DNA of 64,000 nucleotides from Saprospiraceae bacterium. GTDB taxonomy: Bacteria > Bacteroidota > Bacteroidia > Chitinophagales > Saprospiraceae. The notes under the pieces were generated by a model, which did no database searches, was not told the origin of the DNA, and was given only the letters and a program-made list of their open reading frames with translations. Shown piece after piece: positions 44,912 to 55,212 of this stretch. The translations under genes were made by a program, and so were the position numbers. The stretch's first letter is position 1. Each line of letters opens with the position of its first letter. Location: the NCBI GenBank assembly GCA_020627785.1, contig JAHDGF010000014.1, positions 1 to 64,000 of the forward strand, written 5' to 3'.

Positions 44912-46684
44912 CTAGCCCTTCCAGGTGATCTTTCTCATTCGGATGCTTTCAGGAGTCAATTCAAGATATTCATCATCCTTGATATACTCCATGGCTTCTT
45001 CTAATGAGAAAATAATTGGTGGCGCTAATTTAGCGGAGTCATCCGCTCCAGATGAACGCATGTTGGTTAGTTTCTTTCCTTTAATAACATTTACGTCCAG
45101 ATCGTTGGTTCTAGAATTCTCTCCCAGAACTTGTCCCTTGTAAACTTTATCTCCAGGCTTTATGAAAAACTTACCACGATCTTGCAGCCTATCTAGGGCA
45201 AAGGCAAGTGCTTGGCCCGCTTCCATGGATACCATTGATCCTTTGGATCTTGAAGGAATTTCACCACAGTGCGGGCGATATTCATTAAATCGGTGTGTCA
45301 TAACTGCTTGTCCGGCAGTCGCAGTTAGTAGGTTATTTCTTAGACCTATGAGTCCACGTGATGGCACATCGAATTCTAAGTGTTGGATGTCTCCCTTCGG
45401 TTCCATGATGGTCAACATACCTTTTCTCTGAGTTACCAATTCAATGGCTTTCCCTGAAACTGATTCAGGAACATCAATGACTAGCTTTTCAAATGGTTCA
45501 GATCTAACACCATCTATTTCTTTAAGTATTACCTCAGGCTTGCCAATCTGTAATTCGTAACCTTCTCTTCTCATCGTTTCAATCAATACCGAAAGGTGAA
45601 GAATTCCTCTTCCGTAAACATTGAATTTATCTTCTGAATCCGTGTCTTCAACTTTAAGCGCAAGATTTTTTTCAGTTTCCTTGTATAATCTTTCTCGGAT
45701 GTGTCTTGAGGTTACAAATTTTCCTTCTTGACCGAAAAATGGAGAGGTGTTAATTGTAAATAACATACTCATCGTCGGCTCATCCACTTCAATTCTTTCA
45801 AGTGGTTCTGGATTTTCTAAATCAGCAATCGTATCCCCAATGTCAAAATCTTCTAGGCCAATTACCGCACATAGATCTCCTGATCTCACCTTATCAACTT
45901 TTTCTCGACCCAGACCTACGAAAAGAAAAAGTTCTTTGATTCTCACTTTTTTCTGGACATTGTCTTTTTTACAAAGGATGTAATCTTGTCCAACTTCTAA
46001 ATCTCCTCGTCTTAATCTACCGATGGCAATCCGTCCAGTAAACTTCGAGAAATCAAGAGAAGTGATTTGCATTTGAGGAGTTCCAGGATTGTATGGAGCT
46101 TCTGGTATGTTCTCAATAACTGCATTCAGTAAAGGTTGAATGTTATTCGTTCTCTGATTGTGATCGAAGCTCATCCATCCTTCTTTAGATGAACCGAAAA
46201 TTGTAACAAAGTCTAATTGATCCTCTGTTGCTTCAAGGTTAAACATAAGGTCAAAGACCTCACCTTGAACATCCTCCGGACGACAATTCTCTTTGTCAAC
46301 TTTGTTTACAACAACAATTGGTTTTAAGTTTAATTCTATGGCTTTACTTAAAACGAATCTTGTTTGAGGCATGGCGCCCTCAAACGCATCAACAAGTAGT
46401 AATACGCCATCAGCCATTTTCAATACACGTTCTACTTCACCACCAAAATCGGCGTGACCAGGAGTATCAAGAATATTAATCTTTACTCCTTGATAATTCA
46501 CAGAAACGTTTTTTGAAAGGATGGTTATCCCTCTTTCCCTTTCCAGGTCATTATTGTCAAGGATAAGTTCCTTCGTTTCTTTTCTTGTGTCTAGAGCTTC
46601 ACATTCTTGAATGATTCTATCTACGAGCGTGGTTTTCCCGTGATCAACGTGAGCAATGATGGCGATATTTCTTATTGATTGCAT
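44912..46684 (-). CDS. typA: Translational GTPase TypA/BipA
   Basis: A 590-residue ribosome-associated GTPase with the G1 motif AHVDHGKTTL, switch I RERGITI, G3 DTPGHADFGGEVERV, and G4 NKVDKE. EF-G-like domains II, III and V follow, and the family's C-terminal domain (SRGLIGLRNNLLTATAGQAVM; LDVNVIKGKKLTNMR) closes it. It binds the 70S ribosome under stress and affects ribosome assembly and adaptation, including growth at low temperature. Full length and single gene, with a -7 box 17 bp upstream. It interrupts the large surface-protein block without an obvious functional link. Confidence 0.97.
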   Translation of the reverse strand: MQSIRNIAIIAHVDHGKTTLVDRIIQECEALDTRKETKELILDNNDLERERGITILSKNVSVNYQGVKINILDTPGHADFGGEVERVLKMADGVLLLVDAFEGAMPQTRFVLSKAIELNLKPIVVVNKVDKENCRPEDVQGEVFDLMFNLEATEDQLDFVTIFGSSKEGWMSFDHNQRTNNIQPLLNAVIENIPEAPYNPGTPQMQITSLDFSKFTGRIAIGRLRRGDLEVGQDYILCKKDNVQKKVRIKELFLFVGLGREKVDKVRSGDLCAVIGLEDFDIGDTIADLENPEPLERIEVDEPTMSMLFTINTSPFFGQEGKFVTSRHIRERLYKETEKNLALKVEDTDSEDKFNVYGRGILHLSVLIETMRREGYELQIGKPEVILKEIDGVRSEPFEKLVIDVPESVSGKAIELVTQRKGMLTIMEPKGDIQHLEFDVPSRGLIGLRNNLLTATAGQAVMTHRFNEYRPHCGEIPSRSKGSMVSMEAGQALAFALDRLQDRGKFFIKPGDKVYKGQVLGENSRTNDLDVNVIKGKKLTNMRSSGADDSAKLAPPIIFSLEEAMEYIKDDEYLELTPESIRMRKITWKG

Positions 46685-47063
46685 GGCTATTCTTAAGCGC
46701 GCAAAGATAGCTAAATTAACGAATTGAGGTCTTTTTGATGAGAATTGTTATGCTTTCGCAAATTTTAAGGACTATTTGTTAAAAAGAGTAGGCCCCAAGT
46801 AAAATTAGAAGTAATCTTCTGCTGAGTCCAAAGAAGATTTGGATTACAACCTTTAATTCAAACGGTACATTTGTAAAAGCAAAGCTTTGATTGTTGGCAA
46901 TCAATATAATAAAGTACAAACCAGAAGAAAAGAAGCTTGATTCGATGTTTTTAATCAGAGTCTTTTTAAGTCATTGTTTCTTGTGTGATCAAGCAAAAGA
47001 TGTCAGTCTTACTATTTGAATAAAAAAAGAAACAGTCTTAAAGCTAACCCTCAAAATGGAATT
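46685..47063. other. 379-bp interval upstream of typA with nested inverted repeats
   Basis: No open frame. A hairpin TTGATTG-TTGG-CAATCAA (46887-46904) lies inside a wider pair TTTGTA/TACAAA (46870-46875 and 46915-46920). Nearer the giant gene, TTTAAG plus GTTTCTT (46965-46982) pair with AAGAAAC plus CTTAAA (47027-47042) across a 44-base loop. These lie in the 3' region of the 1537-residue gene and may be involved in ending its transcript. Confidence 0.5.
46702..46709 (-). promoter_or_regulatory. Candidate -7 box of typA
   Basis: The minus strand reads TATCTTTG, an exact TAnnTTTG, 17 bp before the start codon. Confidence 0.55.
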
Positions 47064-50000
47064 TTACCGGACTAGCGTTACATCTCCAGCCAATACTTCT
47101 GAAGTGCCATCAAGGTAATTAATTGTTAGGAGGTAGGCGTAAACTCCTTCCGTTGCTTCTTGATTATTAAATGTGCCATCCCAGCCTGCTGATTCTTCAT
47201 TAGGTAAGAATTCTGTATTTAGGAAAACCCGATTTCCCCAACGATCAAATATTTGAAAATCTGAAACATTGGTAATGTGTTGTGCTGTTCCGAATGGGAA
47301 AAATCGTCGATTATCAAGCCCGTCTGGGGTAAATACATTTGGTAAATACACGGCAATTTTCTTTTGCACTTGGATGCTCAAGTTTACTACATCTTCACAA
47401 CCGTCCTTATCAATGACTGTGATGGTATATGTCTGGTCTTCTAAAATACTAATGGTAGGTGAGGTGCAATCATCGCAACTCAGGCCTGTTGAAGGACTCC
47501 AATTTATGCTCTCTATATCTTCTAAAGGTTTATTTAGAATGAGTTCTGGTGTCGCAGAATCTCCCCAATCTAATAAAATGGATTCTTCTATTTCTGCTTC
47601 AAGTGTTTCAGGAATGCTCAATGTGAAACTAGTATCTAAAGAACATCCATTAGCATCCATGATGGTGATCTCTTGGTTGCCAGGAAGCAAGGTGCTTTCT
47701 TGCTCTAAATCTTGCCAACCATTTCCAAGATTATATTCATAAGGAGGTGTTCCTCCTTCAATTGAAAAATCCATAATAGAAAACTCAGATTCCCCACAAT
47801 TGGGTTCTAATAATAAAAAGTCAAATGAAATTGGTAAATCCGTTAGCTCTGTTACCTCAACCTCAGTAGTAGTGCTGCAACCATTGTTTGGGTCATATCC
47901 AGTTAAGAAATAAACACCTATGTCCGATGTTGTGAAATTTACTTCTTGACTCTGGAAATTATTAACACCAGTCCATTCATATTCAATGCCAGGAATTGGA
48001 TCGACTACCGAAACTTCTGACATTGCATTGATGCAATTTATATCTGACGCTTCCGCAAATACAATAGGCCCCATGGTATCAATTTCTATTTGTATTTCAA
48101 GGCTTGAAAAGCAGCCGTTGTTGGCAGTGGAAATAAGATTGATTGTTGTTGCTTCTGTTACAGAAATAGAGTTAGCTGAAGATAAAATATCTCCATTTTC
48201 AAACCAGCCATAATTTACATCAGTATCAGGATTGGTAATGCTTGCCATACCTTCCGGATTTAGACAATTGATGTTGTTGAAATCTACTTGTGAAGTGGGA
48301 GCAATGGTATCAATAGGTACTTCCGCCACAACTTCTGAGGTGCATCCATTTTCTCCGAGTACAGTAATTGTAAATTCTCCAGCAAGGTCAGTTTCAAGAA
48401 CGCCTGCATTTACATCAAATATTTCCCCATCAATTTCTGCCATAGCTTGAAGTACAGGGGAGTTGTATTCGAGGTTAATTTCTGTATTTGGTTCAAGACA
48501 GGTAATGGCATTAATTGGTAGAAGGTTAAATTCAGGCTCGGCTAAATCTCCTAATACTTCTACAGTATATTCCGACATGCAGCCATTTCCCGCTGTGGCT
48601 GTTACTTGATAATTTCCAGTTTCTGAAACAAAAATATCTTCTTCTGTTGAATTGTCTCCTGTGGGTGAGATCCATTCATAAGTATACGCTCCATCTGGAG
48701 TTACTTCAATATTTGTATTGGGCTCATTGCAGTTAAGGCTGTCTACCATGAAGCTCAAACTCGGACTGATGGTGTCTGCGGTAATTTCAAATACTTGAGT
48801 TATGCTGCATCCTGAAGCTATGTCCGTAGCCACTATGGTAAAAGTTCCTTCTTCTGTTGATTCTAAGCTAGTTGTGTTGCTCGGGAAATTCAACCATTCA
48901 TAATCTACGGTTGTTTCCGGATTTTGTATTTCAGCTATCCCATTTGGGTTGTTGCAATCTATGTTTTGAATACTCAAAACAAGATCTGGAATCAAGGTGT
49001 CAACTGGAATGTCAAGCAACTCATCAATGGTGCATCCATTACTGCCAACCAAAGTAATATTAACCTCACCACCTTGGGTGAAGGTTAGATTGTTGTTGAA
49101 AAAGGTGGTTGTAATCCCGTTCTGCATGGCTACAATTGAATCGATGTCTGGGCCAGTCATAAGCATGACTAGGGATATTCCTGTAATACAGTCCAGGGTA
49201 TCAATATTTGCATCAGTGAAAATTGGCTCAGAAAAATCTGAATCAATGTTTATGGGTACAGATCCAGGGCATCCATTAGCTTCTGTGAAATTAAAGATGT
49301 AATCTCCTGGTTCAGTGACCACTAAACTGTTGGTTGCTTCTATGCTGCCATCCGGTAATTGCCAGTTATTGTTTTGATCAAATGGGTCGTTTAAAGTAAT
49401 GCTCGGATTATTACAATCTAAAGTTTCAGAGGCAAATCCTGGCAACTGCACAAGGGTATCAACTAAGATAAAAATAGAGTCGAGTAGGCTGCATCCATTT
49501 CCATTATCTGCAAAGGCAAAATACCAACCTTGTTGATCTACATTTCCAGAGACTACTTGTCCTGTTTGATCGGTCCATTGGAGACTGCCAAAAGTACCAG
49601 AAGCAGCATTGTCCAAGTTCACCATAGGTGTTAAGCAAGTAACGGTATCTGTTGTCAGTTGTAAAACAGGAAGGTTGCCAGCTTGATTGATTGTAAATGT
49701 TGTGTCATTGGTGCATCCATTTGTGGATGTGACTATTAGGCTGTATGTGCCACCTGAGGTGGCATTGATTGTTGGCCCTGACTGGGCTGCTCCATTTGGT
49801 AAAGTCCAAGTATAGGTATTTGCTGGGTCTGGAGCAATGGCAGAGATTGGGACACTAGGAACCCCGCAATCAATATCCATAACTGGGCTTAATGATAATG
49901 CAGGTATTGTTGTGTCCTCCATTACCTCAACGCTTACGGAAGTATTGCAATTTGCATCGGAGATTACCAGGGTGTAGATTCCTCCTTCTGTCACTGTAAT

Positions 50001-51671
50001 ACTGGAACCCGCTTGCGTAAAGTTATTGGGTCCAGTCCAGTCTAAATTATAGTTGCCATTTATTGTTACGTCCAACTGCGTTTGCGTAAGCGTACAATTA
50101 ATAACTCCTGGATCAGCAATGGTATACTGTGGATCAAATTCAGATTCAGGTATGGTTGTGAATGCCTCTCCTGTACAGCCATTCAAGGAGGTCACCGTTA
50201 TATAATAGTCACCTCCTTCACTGACCGTTGTTGAGGCAAGCGGTTGATCATTGGAGTCAAACCAAGTAAAGTCTGTGATGTTATCTGGCGAGTTAAAAGT
50301 CAGTGTACTTGTAAGATTATCACAACCAATATCATTGGTAAAATCAATGGTCACTTCGGGAACATCCGCATCCAGGTCAATGTAGATTTCAACGATTTCT
50401 GTACAACCTGTGATATTATCAGTAACAGTGACAGAATATAAACCTGGGGTATCCGCTTGAAGGAATGAGAGTTGTCCGTAATTTATTCCATCTAATTCCC
50501 AATCATAAGAGTAATTGGGATCATGATCATCGTTGTAGACTTCTACGAAGTCATCTTCACATTCAATGATTGGATTTGGTGGGAATAGTTCAACAGTCGG
50601 CGGATCAATATCTTCAAACACTTCGAAGAATGTTTCTATGCTGCATCCAAAGGCATCTGTAACTACAACCGAATAATCGCCTGGGCTGAATACATAAGCT
50701 TGTCCATCGCCGACATCATCTATGTTCCAACCGTCAGCACTGATCCAAAGATATTCAAGGGGAGTAAATGAACCACTAGGACCTGCATCCAAAAGTACTT
50801 CTGAAGTTTCACAGGTAAGTTCCATCGGGAATTGTGGATCCATTATAAGATCACTGACCTTTACATTCACATGAGCAGTGTCACTACAGATGGGATGAAA
50901 TCTAATATCATCTATGGCAAAATCATTTCCTCCAGCTGCTGTATTTTGATTTAATACACAGATCTCAACAGAGCCTGTTTGATCGGCCACCCAATATTCT
51001 TCTATGGATTCACAACTGCACGTTGAGCTACTAAGTCCTAGTATGTTCCCAATATCTGATCCATCAATTGAAAATTGTAATTGAGCTGGTGACCCTGGGT
51101 TTACTGATTGAGCTTGCGCAGAGAAAAGGTATTTGGTATTTATTTCAACATCTACGTCTTGACACCAGATTTGCTGAAAGCTAGCTGCGCCATTAACGAC
51201 CATTTGCAGTCCGCCTTCACATGGTGGACAAGGATCAAAGTTAGAGTGACCATCTTGAGGGTTAGCCATCACTTCATAGGCTCCTTCACATGTAAGGAAT
51301 CCTAAACCACCATTTGGGCATCCAGATGGTCCTGGAAAATAATCTGTTGTAAAGCCACTATCTCCACTTTCAAAATCACCATTTACAATTAAGTTGGGAC
51401 CAGGTGTTGATCCGAAGGCAGTAAAGATAAAATTGGTTTCGACATCAACGAATACAGATATATCGGCATCTTGATCTTCGAAAAAGCCTTGGTCAGAGGT
51501 CCATAAAAGACATGATTCTGAACCATTGATGATGCCCTCAAGATCTACATTCCCAGGTTCACATATGACAAAGTTGGCAGGAACACTCACTTCAACATCA
51601 CATTGAGAAAAACTCAAAAATGGTTGGATAATAAATAATCCAAATAAGATTAGGTAATTAGGTGTTTTCAT
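47064..51671 (-). CDS. Giant Ig-like repeat exoprotein with type B T9SS C-terminal domain
   Basis: About 1535 residues. The ATG at 51671 (MKTPNYLILFGLFI) is preferred over a TTG two codons earlier. After the signal peptide comes an Ig-like unit with an inserted CBM-like domain (LIVNGDFESGDSGFTTDY; GNDFAIDDIRFHPIC). Then about 13 Ig-like units of 75-80 residues follow, each with a DC..P or NC..P opening, a YxW core and a closing NGC, joined by D..IP linkers. SprB-like modules follow. The last 90 residues (YLPNVFTPDGLDNRRFFPFG; FQIFDRWGNRVF; GWDGTFNNQEATEGVYAY) are a type B sorting domain. A long surface adhesin is the likely role. It is divergent from the VPS10-like gene. Confidence 0.88.
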   Translation of the reverse strand: MKTPNYLILFGLFIIQPFLSFSQCDVEVSVPANFVICEPGNVDLEGIINGSESCLLWTSDQGFFEDQDADISVFVDVETNFIFTAFGSTPGPNLIVNGDFESGDSGFTTDYFPGPSGCPNGGLGFLTCEGAYEVMANPQDGHSNFDPCPPCEGGLQMVVNGAASFQQIWCQDVDVEINTKYLFSAQAQSVNPGSPAQLQFSIDGSDIGNILGLSSSTCSCESIEEYWVADQTGSVEICVLNQNTAAGGNDFAIDDIRFHPICSDTAHVNVKVSDLIMDPQFPMELTCETSEVLLDAGPSGSFTPLEYLWISADGWNIDDVGDGQAYVFSPGDYSVVVTDAFGCSIETFFEVFEDIDPPTVELFPPNPIIECEDDFVEVYNDDHDPNYSYDWELDGINYGQLSFLQADTPGLYSVTVTDNITGCTEIVEIYIDLDADVPEVTIDFTNDIGCDNLTSTLTFNSPDNITDFTWFDSNDQPLASTTVSEGGDYYITVTSLNGCTGEAFTTIPESEFDPQYTIADPGVINCTLTQTQLDVTINGNYNLDWTGPNNFTQAGSSITVTEGGIYTLVISDANCNTSVSVEVMEDTTIPALSLSPVMDIDCGVPSVPISAIAPDPANTYTWTLPNGAAQSGPTINATSGGTYSLIVTSTNGCTNDTTFTINQAGNLPVLQLTTDTVTCLTPMVNLDNAASGTFGSLQWTDQTGQVVSGNVDQQGWYFAFADNGNGCSLLDSIFILVDTLVQLPGFASETLDCNNPSITLNDPFDQNNNWQLPDGSIEATNSLVVTEPGDYIFNFTEANGCPGSVPINIDSDFSEPIFTDANIDTLDCITGISLVMLMTGPDIDSIVAMQNGITTTFFNNNLTFTQGGEVNITLVGSNGCTIDELLDIPVDTLIPDLVLSIQNIDCNNPNGIAEIQNPETTVDYEWLNFPSNTTSLESTEEGTFTIVATDIASGCSITQVFEITADTISPSLSFMVDSLNCNEPNTNIEVTPDGAYTYEWISPTGDNSTEEDIFVSETGNYQVTATAGNGCMSEYTVEVLGDLAEPEFNLLPINAITCLEPNTEINLEYNSPVLQAMAEIDGEIFDVNAGVLETDLAGEFTITVLGENGCTSEVVAEVPIDTIAPTSQVDFNNINCLNPEGMASITNPDTDVNYGWFENGDILSSANSISVTEATTINLISTANNGCFSSLEIQIEIDTMGPIVFAEASDINCINAMSEVSVVDPIPGIEYEWTGVNNFQSQEVNFTTSDIGVYFLTGYDPNNGCSTTTEVEVTELTDLPISFDFLLLEPNCGESEFSIMDFSIEGGTPPYEYNLGNGWQDLEQESTLLPGNQEITIMDANGCSLDTSFTLSIPETLEAEIEESILLDWGDSATPELILNKPLEDIESINWSPSTGLSCDDCTSPTISILEDQTYTITVIDKDGCEDVVNLSIQVQKKIAVYLPNVFTPDGLDNRRFFPFGTAQHITNVSDFQIFDRWGNRVFLNTEFLPNEESAGWDGTFNNQEATEGVYAYLLTINYLDGTSEVLAGDVTLVR

Positions 51672-51882
51672 GTGCAAGTAAGTGATGGAAAGTTACGAAA
51701 TGTCTAATAATATTGTGGTTCTTTCTCCTAAAATGTTTGAAAGATTCCAGAAAAGGGGCCTTAAAATCCAAAAAGGTGAGTTTGTCATTTTTTATAGCCT
51801 CAAAATTCTGAGTCTAAGAGCTTATCTGGTAGTTAAACTTAAGAAATGTTTATCTTGAGAGAAGAGAAAAACACCTGAAAAG

Positions 51883-54800
51883 ATGAATCACCTTATAAGT
51901 AAAATTTTGTTCCTCGGTTTGATTTTCTATGCGCTGACTGTAACTGCACAAGTCGACATGGATCAATTAAATGCGCTAGAATTTAGATGTATTGGCCCAG
52001 CAGGAATGAGCGGTAGAATAACAGCTATTGATGCGGTAGAAAGTAACTCCAATATTATTTATGTTGGTTCTGCTTCTGGAGGAGTATGGAAATCTGTCAA
52101 CGGAGGAACCACGTGGGATCCTATTTTTGATGATCAGGCCTCATTGTCCATAGGCGCTCTGAAAATAAATCAAAATAATCCTGCAGAAATATGGGTTGGA
52201 ACTGGGGAAGGAAACCCGCGGAATTCACATAATAGTGGGAAAGGAATTTTTAAGTCTATTGATGGGGGTAAGACTTGGATGCATTTAGGTCTTGAAAAGA
52301 CAAAATTGATTCATCGTATTATAATTAATGAAAACAATCCTGATGAAGTAATCGTAGGAGCTATGGGTTCTGCTTGGGGTACATCCCCGGACCGTGGTGT
52401 TTTTAAAACTACGGATGGCGGAAAGAGTTGGAAAAAGATTCTATATGTAAATGATCAAACGGGTGTGGCTGACATGGTTCAGGATCCCACCAATCCAAAC
52501 AAGATCATTGCAGCCATGTGGGAGTTTGGTCGAACGCCTTGGGATTTTAATTCTGGTGGAGAAGGTAGTGGTCTTTATACTACCTATGATGGAGGTGAAA
52601 ATTGGAAGAGGATGACAACGGAGGAGGGTATGCCCAAAGGTATTCTTGGAAGAATAGGCTTAGCAATTGCACCGAGTAATCCTGATCTTATCTATGCCTT
52701 AATTGAGGCCAAAGAGAATGGTTTGTATAAATCCACAGATGGAGGAGATAATTGGAGTTTGGTGTCTACTGAGAATATTGGTAATAGGCCATTTTATTAT
52801 GCAGAAATTTATGTAGATCCATCCAACGAAAATAGAATATTCAATTTATGGTCTTATGTTTCTAAAAGTGAAGATGGAGGTAAGACTTTTAAAACGATCA
52901 TGGATTATGGAAATAGTGTTCATCCAGATCATCATGCTTTCTGGATAGATCCAAATGATCCTAAGTTCATGATTGATGGTAATGATGGAGGATTAAATAT
53001 TTCTCGAGATGGTGGAAAGAATTGGCGGTTTGTACATAATCTGCCTGTAGGACAGTTTTATCATGTGGATGTAGATGATGACTTTCCTTATAATGTCTAT
53101 GGAGGAATGCAAGATAATGGGAGTTGGATCGGTCCAGGCTTTGCGCTGAAAAGTGGAGGAGTGGCTGAAGCGGATTGGCAAGAGTTGTATTTTGGTGATG
53201 GCTTTGATGTGGCACCTTTACCTGGGAATAGTCGATTTGGGTATGCTATGTCGCAGGGAGGTAACTTAGGCAAGTATGATCGATTAACAGGTCATGCTGA
53301 ATTTATCAAACCTAATGTTGCTGATAGTTTAAACCAACGATTCAATTGGAATGCCGCATTGGCGCTTGATCCATTTAGTGCAGATGGTCTTTACTATTGT
53401 AGTCAGTATGTTCATTACAGCCCTGATCAAGGACGTTCATGGACAACCATCTCAGGAGATTTGACGACCAACAATCCAGATAAATTGCATCAGGATGTTT
53501 CGGGTGGTCTGACCATTGATGCAACCAATGCGGAAAACCATTGTACAATTTTAGCTGTAGCTCCATCTCCGCATGAGAAAGAGGTAATCTGGGTAGGAAC
53601 AGATGATGGGAAGTTACACATTACAAAAAATGGAGGGGATGACTGGACAGAAATTGGAAGTCGGTTACCAGATGTTCCTAAAAATGCTTGGATCCCTCAA
53701 ATTGAATTATCAAAAATTAATAAGGGAGAGGCATTCATTGTTGTTAATAATTATCGCCAGAATGATTGGGGTGCTTACTTATATCATACCCAAGATTATG
53801 GAGCGACTTTTAAAAGAATTGTGAATGATGATCAGGTCAAAGATTTTGTTTGTTCTGTTGTGCAAGATCCAGTTGAGGAGAATCTACTTTTCTTAGGAAC
53901 TGATGGGGGATTATATGTGAGTTTTGATAAAGGTTCTAAGTGGAACAAATGGGGTGATGATCTTCCTAATGTACAGATCCGAGATATGAAAATCCAAAAT
54001 CATTTTGATGATTTGGTGTTGGGAACTTTCGGACGTGCCTTTTGGGTATTGGATGATATTAGCCCATTGAGAGAAATGGCCCAAATGGATTTAGGGAAGA
54101 CTGATTTTAAATTATGGGCACCATCTAAAGCCTATCGAGCATATCGTAAATCATATAAAGGTGTGCGATTCTATGCACAAGCAACATTCCAAGGAGAGGA
54201 TAAAAGAATGGGTGCACGAATGAGATATTGGAAGAAACCAAAGGATAAAAAAGATGAATCAAAACCTGGTGATGAGATAAGTAAAGAGTCAGGTAAAAAA
54301 GCTAAAAAATCTAAGACCAAAAAGAAAGAAAAGCCTGAGGAGATGGTTAAAGATGCAGGTAAAGATGAAATGAAAGGCAAGGGGAAAAAGGATAAGAAAA
54401 AATCGAAGTCTCAGGTTATTGTTATTAACGCCACCGGTGATACCATTAGACAATTCAATACTAAGCTAAAGGGTGGTCTTAATACGGTAGTTTGGGGATT
54501 GGATCAGAATGGAGTGAGGACTCCCAGTAGAGGAGAACGAAAGGAAGATGATTCACCTGGTGGTGTTCCTGCCCCTCCTGGAATGTATACGGTATTTGTT
54601 GAAGATGGAAATATAAAAGACTCTTGTATGGTGGAATTATTAAGGGATCCGAGAGTACCAATGTCTGAAAGAGAGGTGCAAGCGGGTATTGCTGCTACTC
54701 AAGAGTTTAATGAAATCATTGGTAAAAGTGCAGAAGCTTATGACCAATTAAAGGATGCAAAAAAGACCATAGGATTGGTTGAGAAAATAATTGCTACTCA

Positions 54801-55146
54801 AGAAGATTCAACGGTCGTAGATTTGCAGGATACGATTAAGAGCATGAAGACTACGATAGATTCATTGATGAATTTATACATGGATCCTCCAGGATTGAAA
54901 GGCATACAACGTAATCCTAAAACCATCAATTCTAATCTTTGGCGTACGCGATCTTATTTAAGAGCGACGGATGGTCCACCTTCTCCAAATGGTCAGATTA
55001 AGATTGATCAGGTAACAGAGTTGGCGAAACAGGTCATTCAAGGAGGAAATGAATTTTTCGAAAAAGATTGGGTCCAATTTAGGAAGATGTATGAGGCTCT
55101 GGAGTTTAATTTATTTAAAGACATTGAGCCAGTGAAGATTGAATAA
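51883..55146 (+). CDS. Secreted VPS10/sortilin-like BNR-repeat propeller protein
   Basis: A 1087-residue protein: signal peptide (residues 1-22, TVTAQ), then a large propeller rich in Asp-box motifs (SVNGGTTWDP, SIDGGKTW, TTDGGKSWKK, STDGGDNWSL, SEDGGKTF, SRDGGKNW, TKNGGDDWTE). This is the arrangement seen in sortilin-like and xyloglucanase-like proteins common in Bacteroidota. At about residues 784-845 lies a strikingly lysine-rich, low-complexity insert. A FlgD-like Ig segment (LKGGLNTVVWGLDQNG; PPGMYTVFVEDG) and a helical C-terminus follow. No glycosidase residues or T9SS tail are seen. Function unknown; probably periplasmic or outer-membrane protein binding. Confidence 0.85.
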   Translation: MNHLISKILFLGLIFYALTVTAQVDMDQLNALEFRCIGPAGMSGRITAIDAVESNSNIIYVGSASGGVWKSVNGGTTWDPIFDDQASLSIGALKINQNNPAEIWVGTGEGNPRNSHNSGKGIFKSIDGGKTWMHLGLEKTKLIHRIIINENNPDEVIVGAMGSAWGTSPDRGVFKTTDGGKSWKKILYVNDQTGVADMVQDPTNPNKIIAAMWEFGRTPWDFNSGGEGSGLYTTYDGGENWKRMTTEEGMPKGILGRIGLAIAPSNPDLIYALIEAKENGLYKSTDGGDNWSLVSTENIGNRPFYYAEIYVDPSNENRIFNLWSYVSKSEDGGKTFKTIMDYGNSVHPDHHAFWIDPNDPKFMIDGNDGGLNISRDGGKNWRFVHNLPVGQFYHVDVDDDFPYNVYGGMQDNGSWIGPGFALKSGGVAEADWQELYFGDGFDVAPLPGNSRFGYAMSQGGNLGKYDRLTGHAEFIKPNVADSLNQRFNWNAALALDPFSADGLYYCSQYVHYSPDQGRSWTTISGDLTTNNPDKLHQDVSGGLTIDATNAENHCTILAVAPSPHEKEVIWVGTDDGKLHITKNGGDDWTEIGSRLPDVPKNAWIPQIELSKINKGEAFIVVNNYRQNDWGAYLYHTQDYGATFKRIVNDDQVKDFVCSVVQDPVEENLLFLGTDGGLYVSFDKGSKWNKWGDDLPNVQIRDMKIQNHFDDLVLGTFGRAFWVLDDISPLREMAQMDLGKTDFKLWAPSKAYRAYRKSYKGVRFYAQATFQGEDKRMGARMRYWKKPKDKKDESKPGDEISKESGKKAKKSKTKKKEKPEEMVKDAGKDEMKGKGKKDKKKSKSQVIVINATGDTIRQFNTKLKGGLNTVVWGLDQNGVRTPSRGERKEDDSPGGVPAPPGMYTVFVEDGNIKDSCMVELLRDPRVPMSEREVQAGIAATQEFNEIIGKSAEAYDQLKDAKKTIGLVEKIIATQEDSTVVDLQDTIKSMKTTIDSLMNLYMDPPGLKGIQRNPKTINSNLWRTRSYLRATDGPPSPNGQIKIDQVTELAKQVIQGGNEFFEKDWVQFRKMYEALEFNLFKDIEPVKIE

Positions 55147-55178
55147 TAATTTAGTCAAAGTATTATCCACCAACTTAT

Positions 55179-55212
55179 GGGCATGAATCTTTTTAAAAGT
55201 CATGCCCTTTTT
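55179..55212 (+). terminator. Terminator between convergent genes
   Basis: GGGCATGA (55179-55186) pairs perfectly with TCATGCCC (55200-55207) and is followed by TTTTT. It overlaps the last codon of the convergent SCO gene. Confidence 0.85.
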
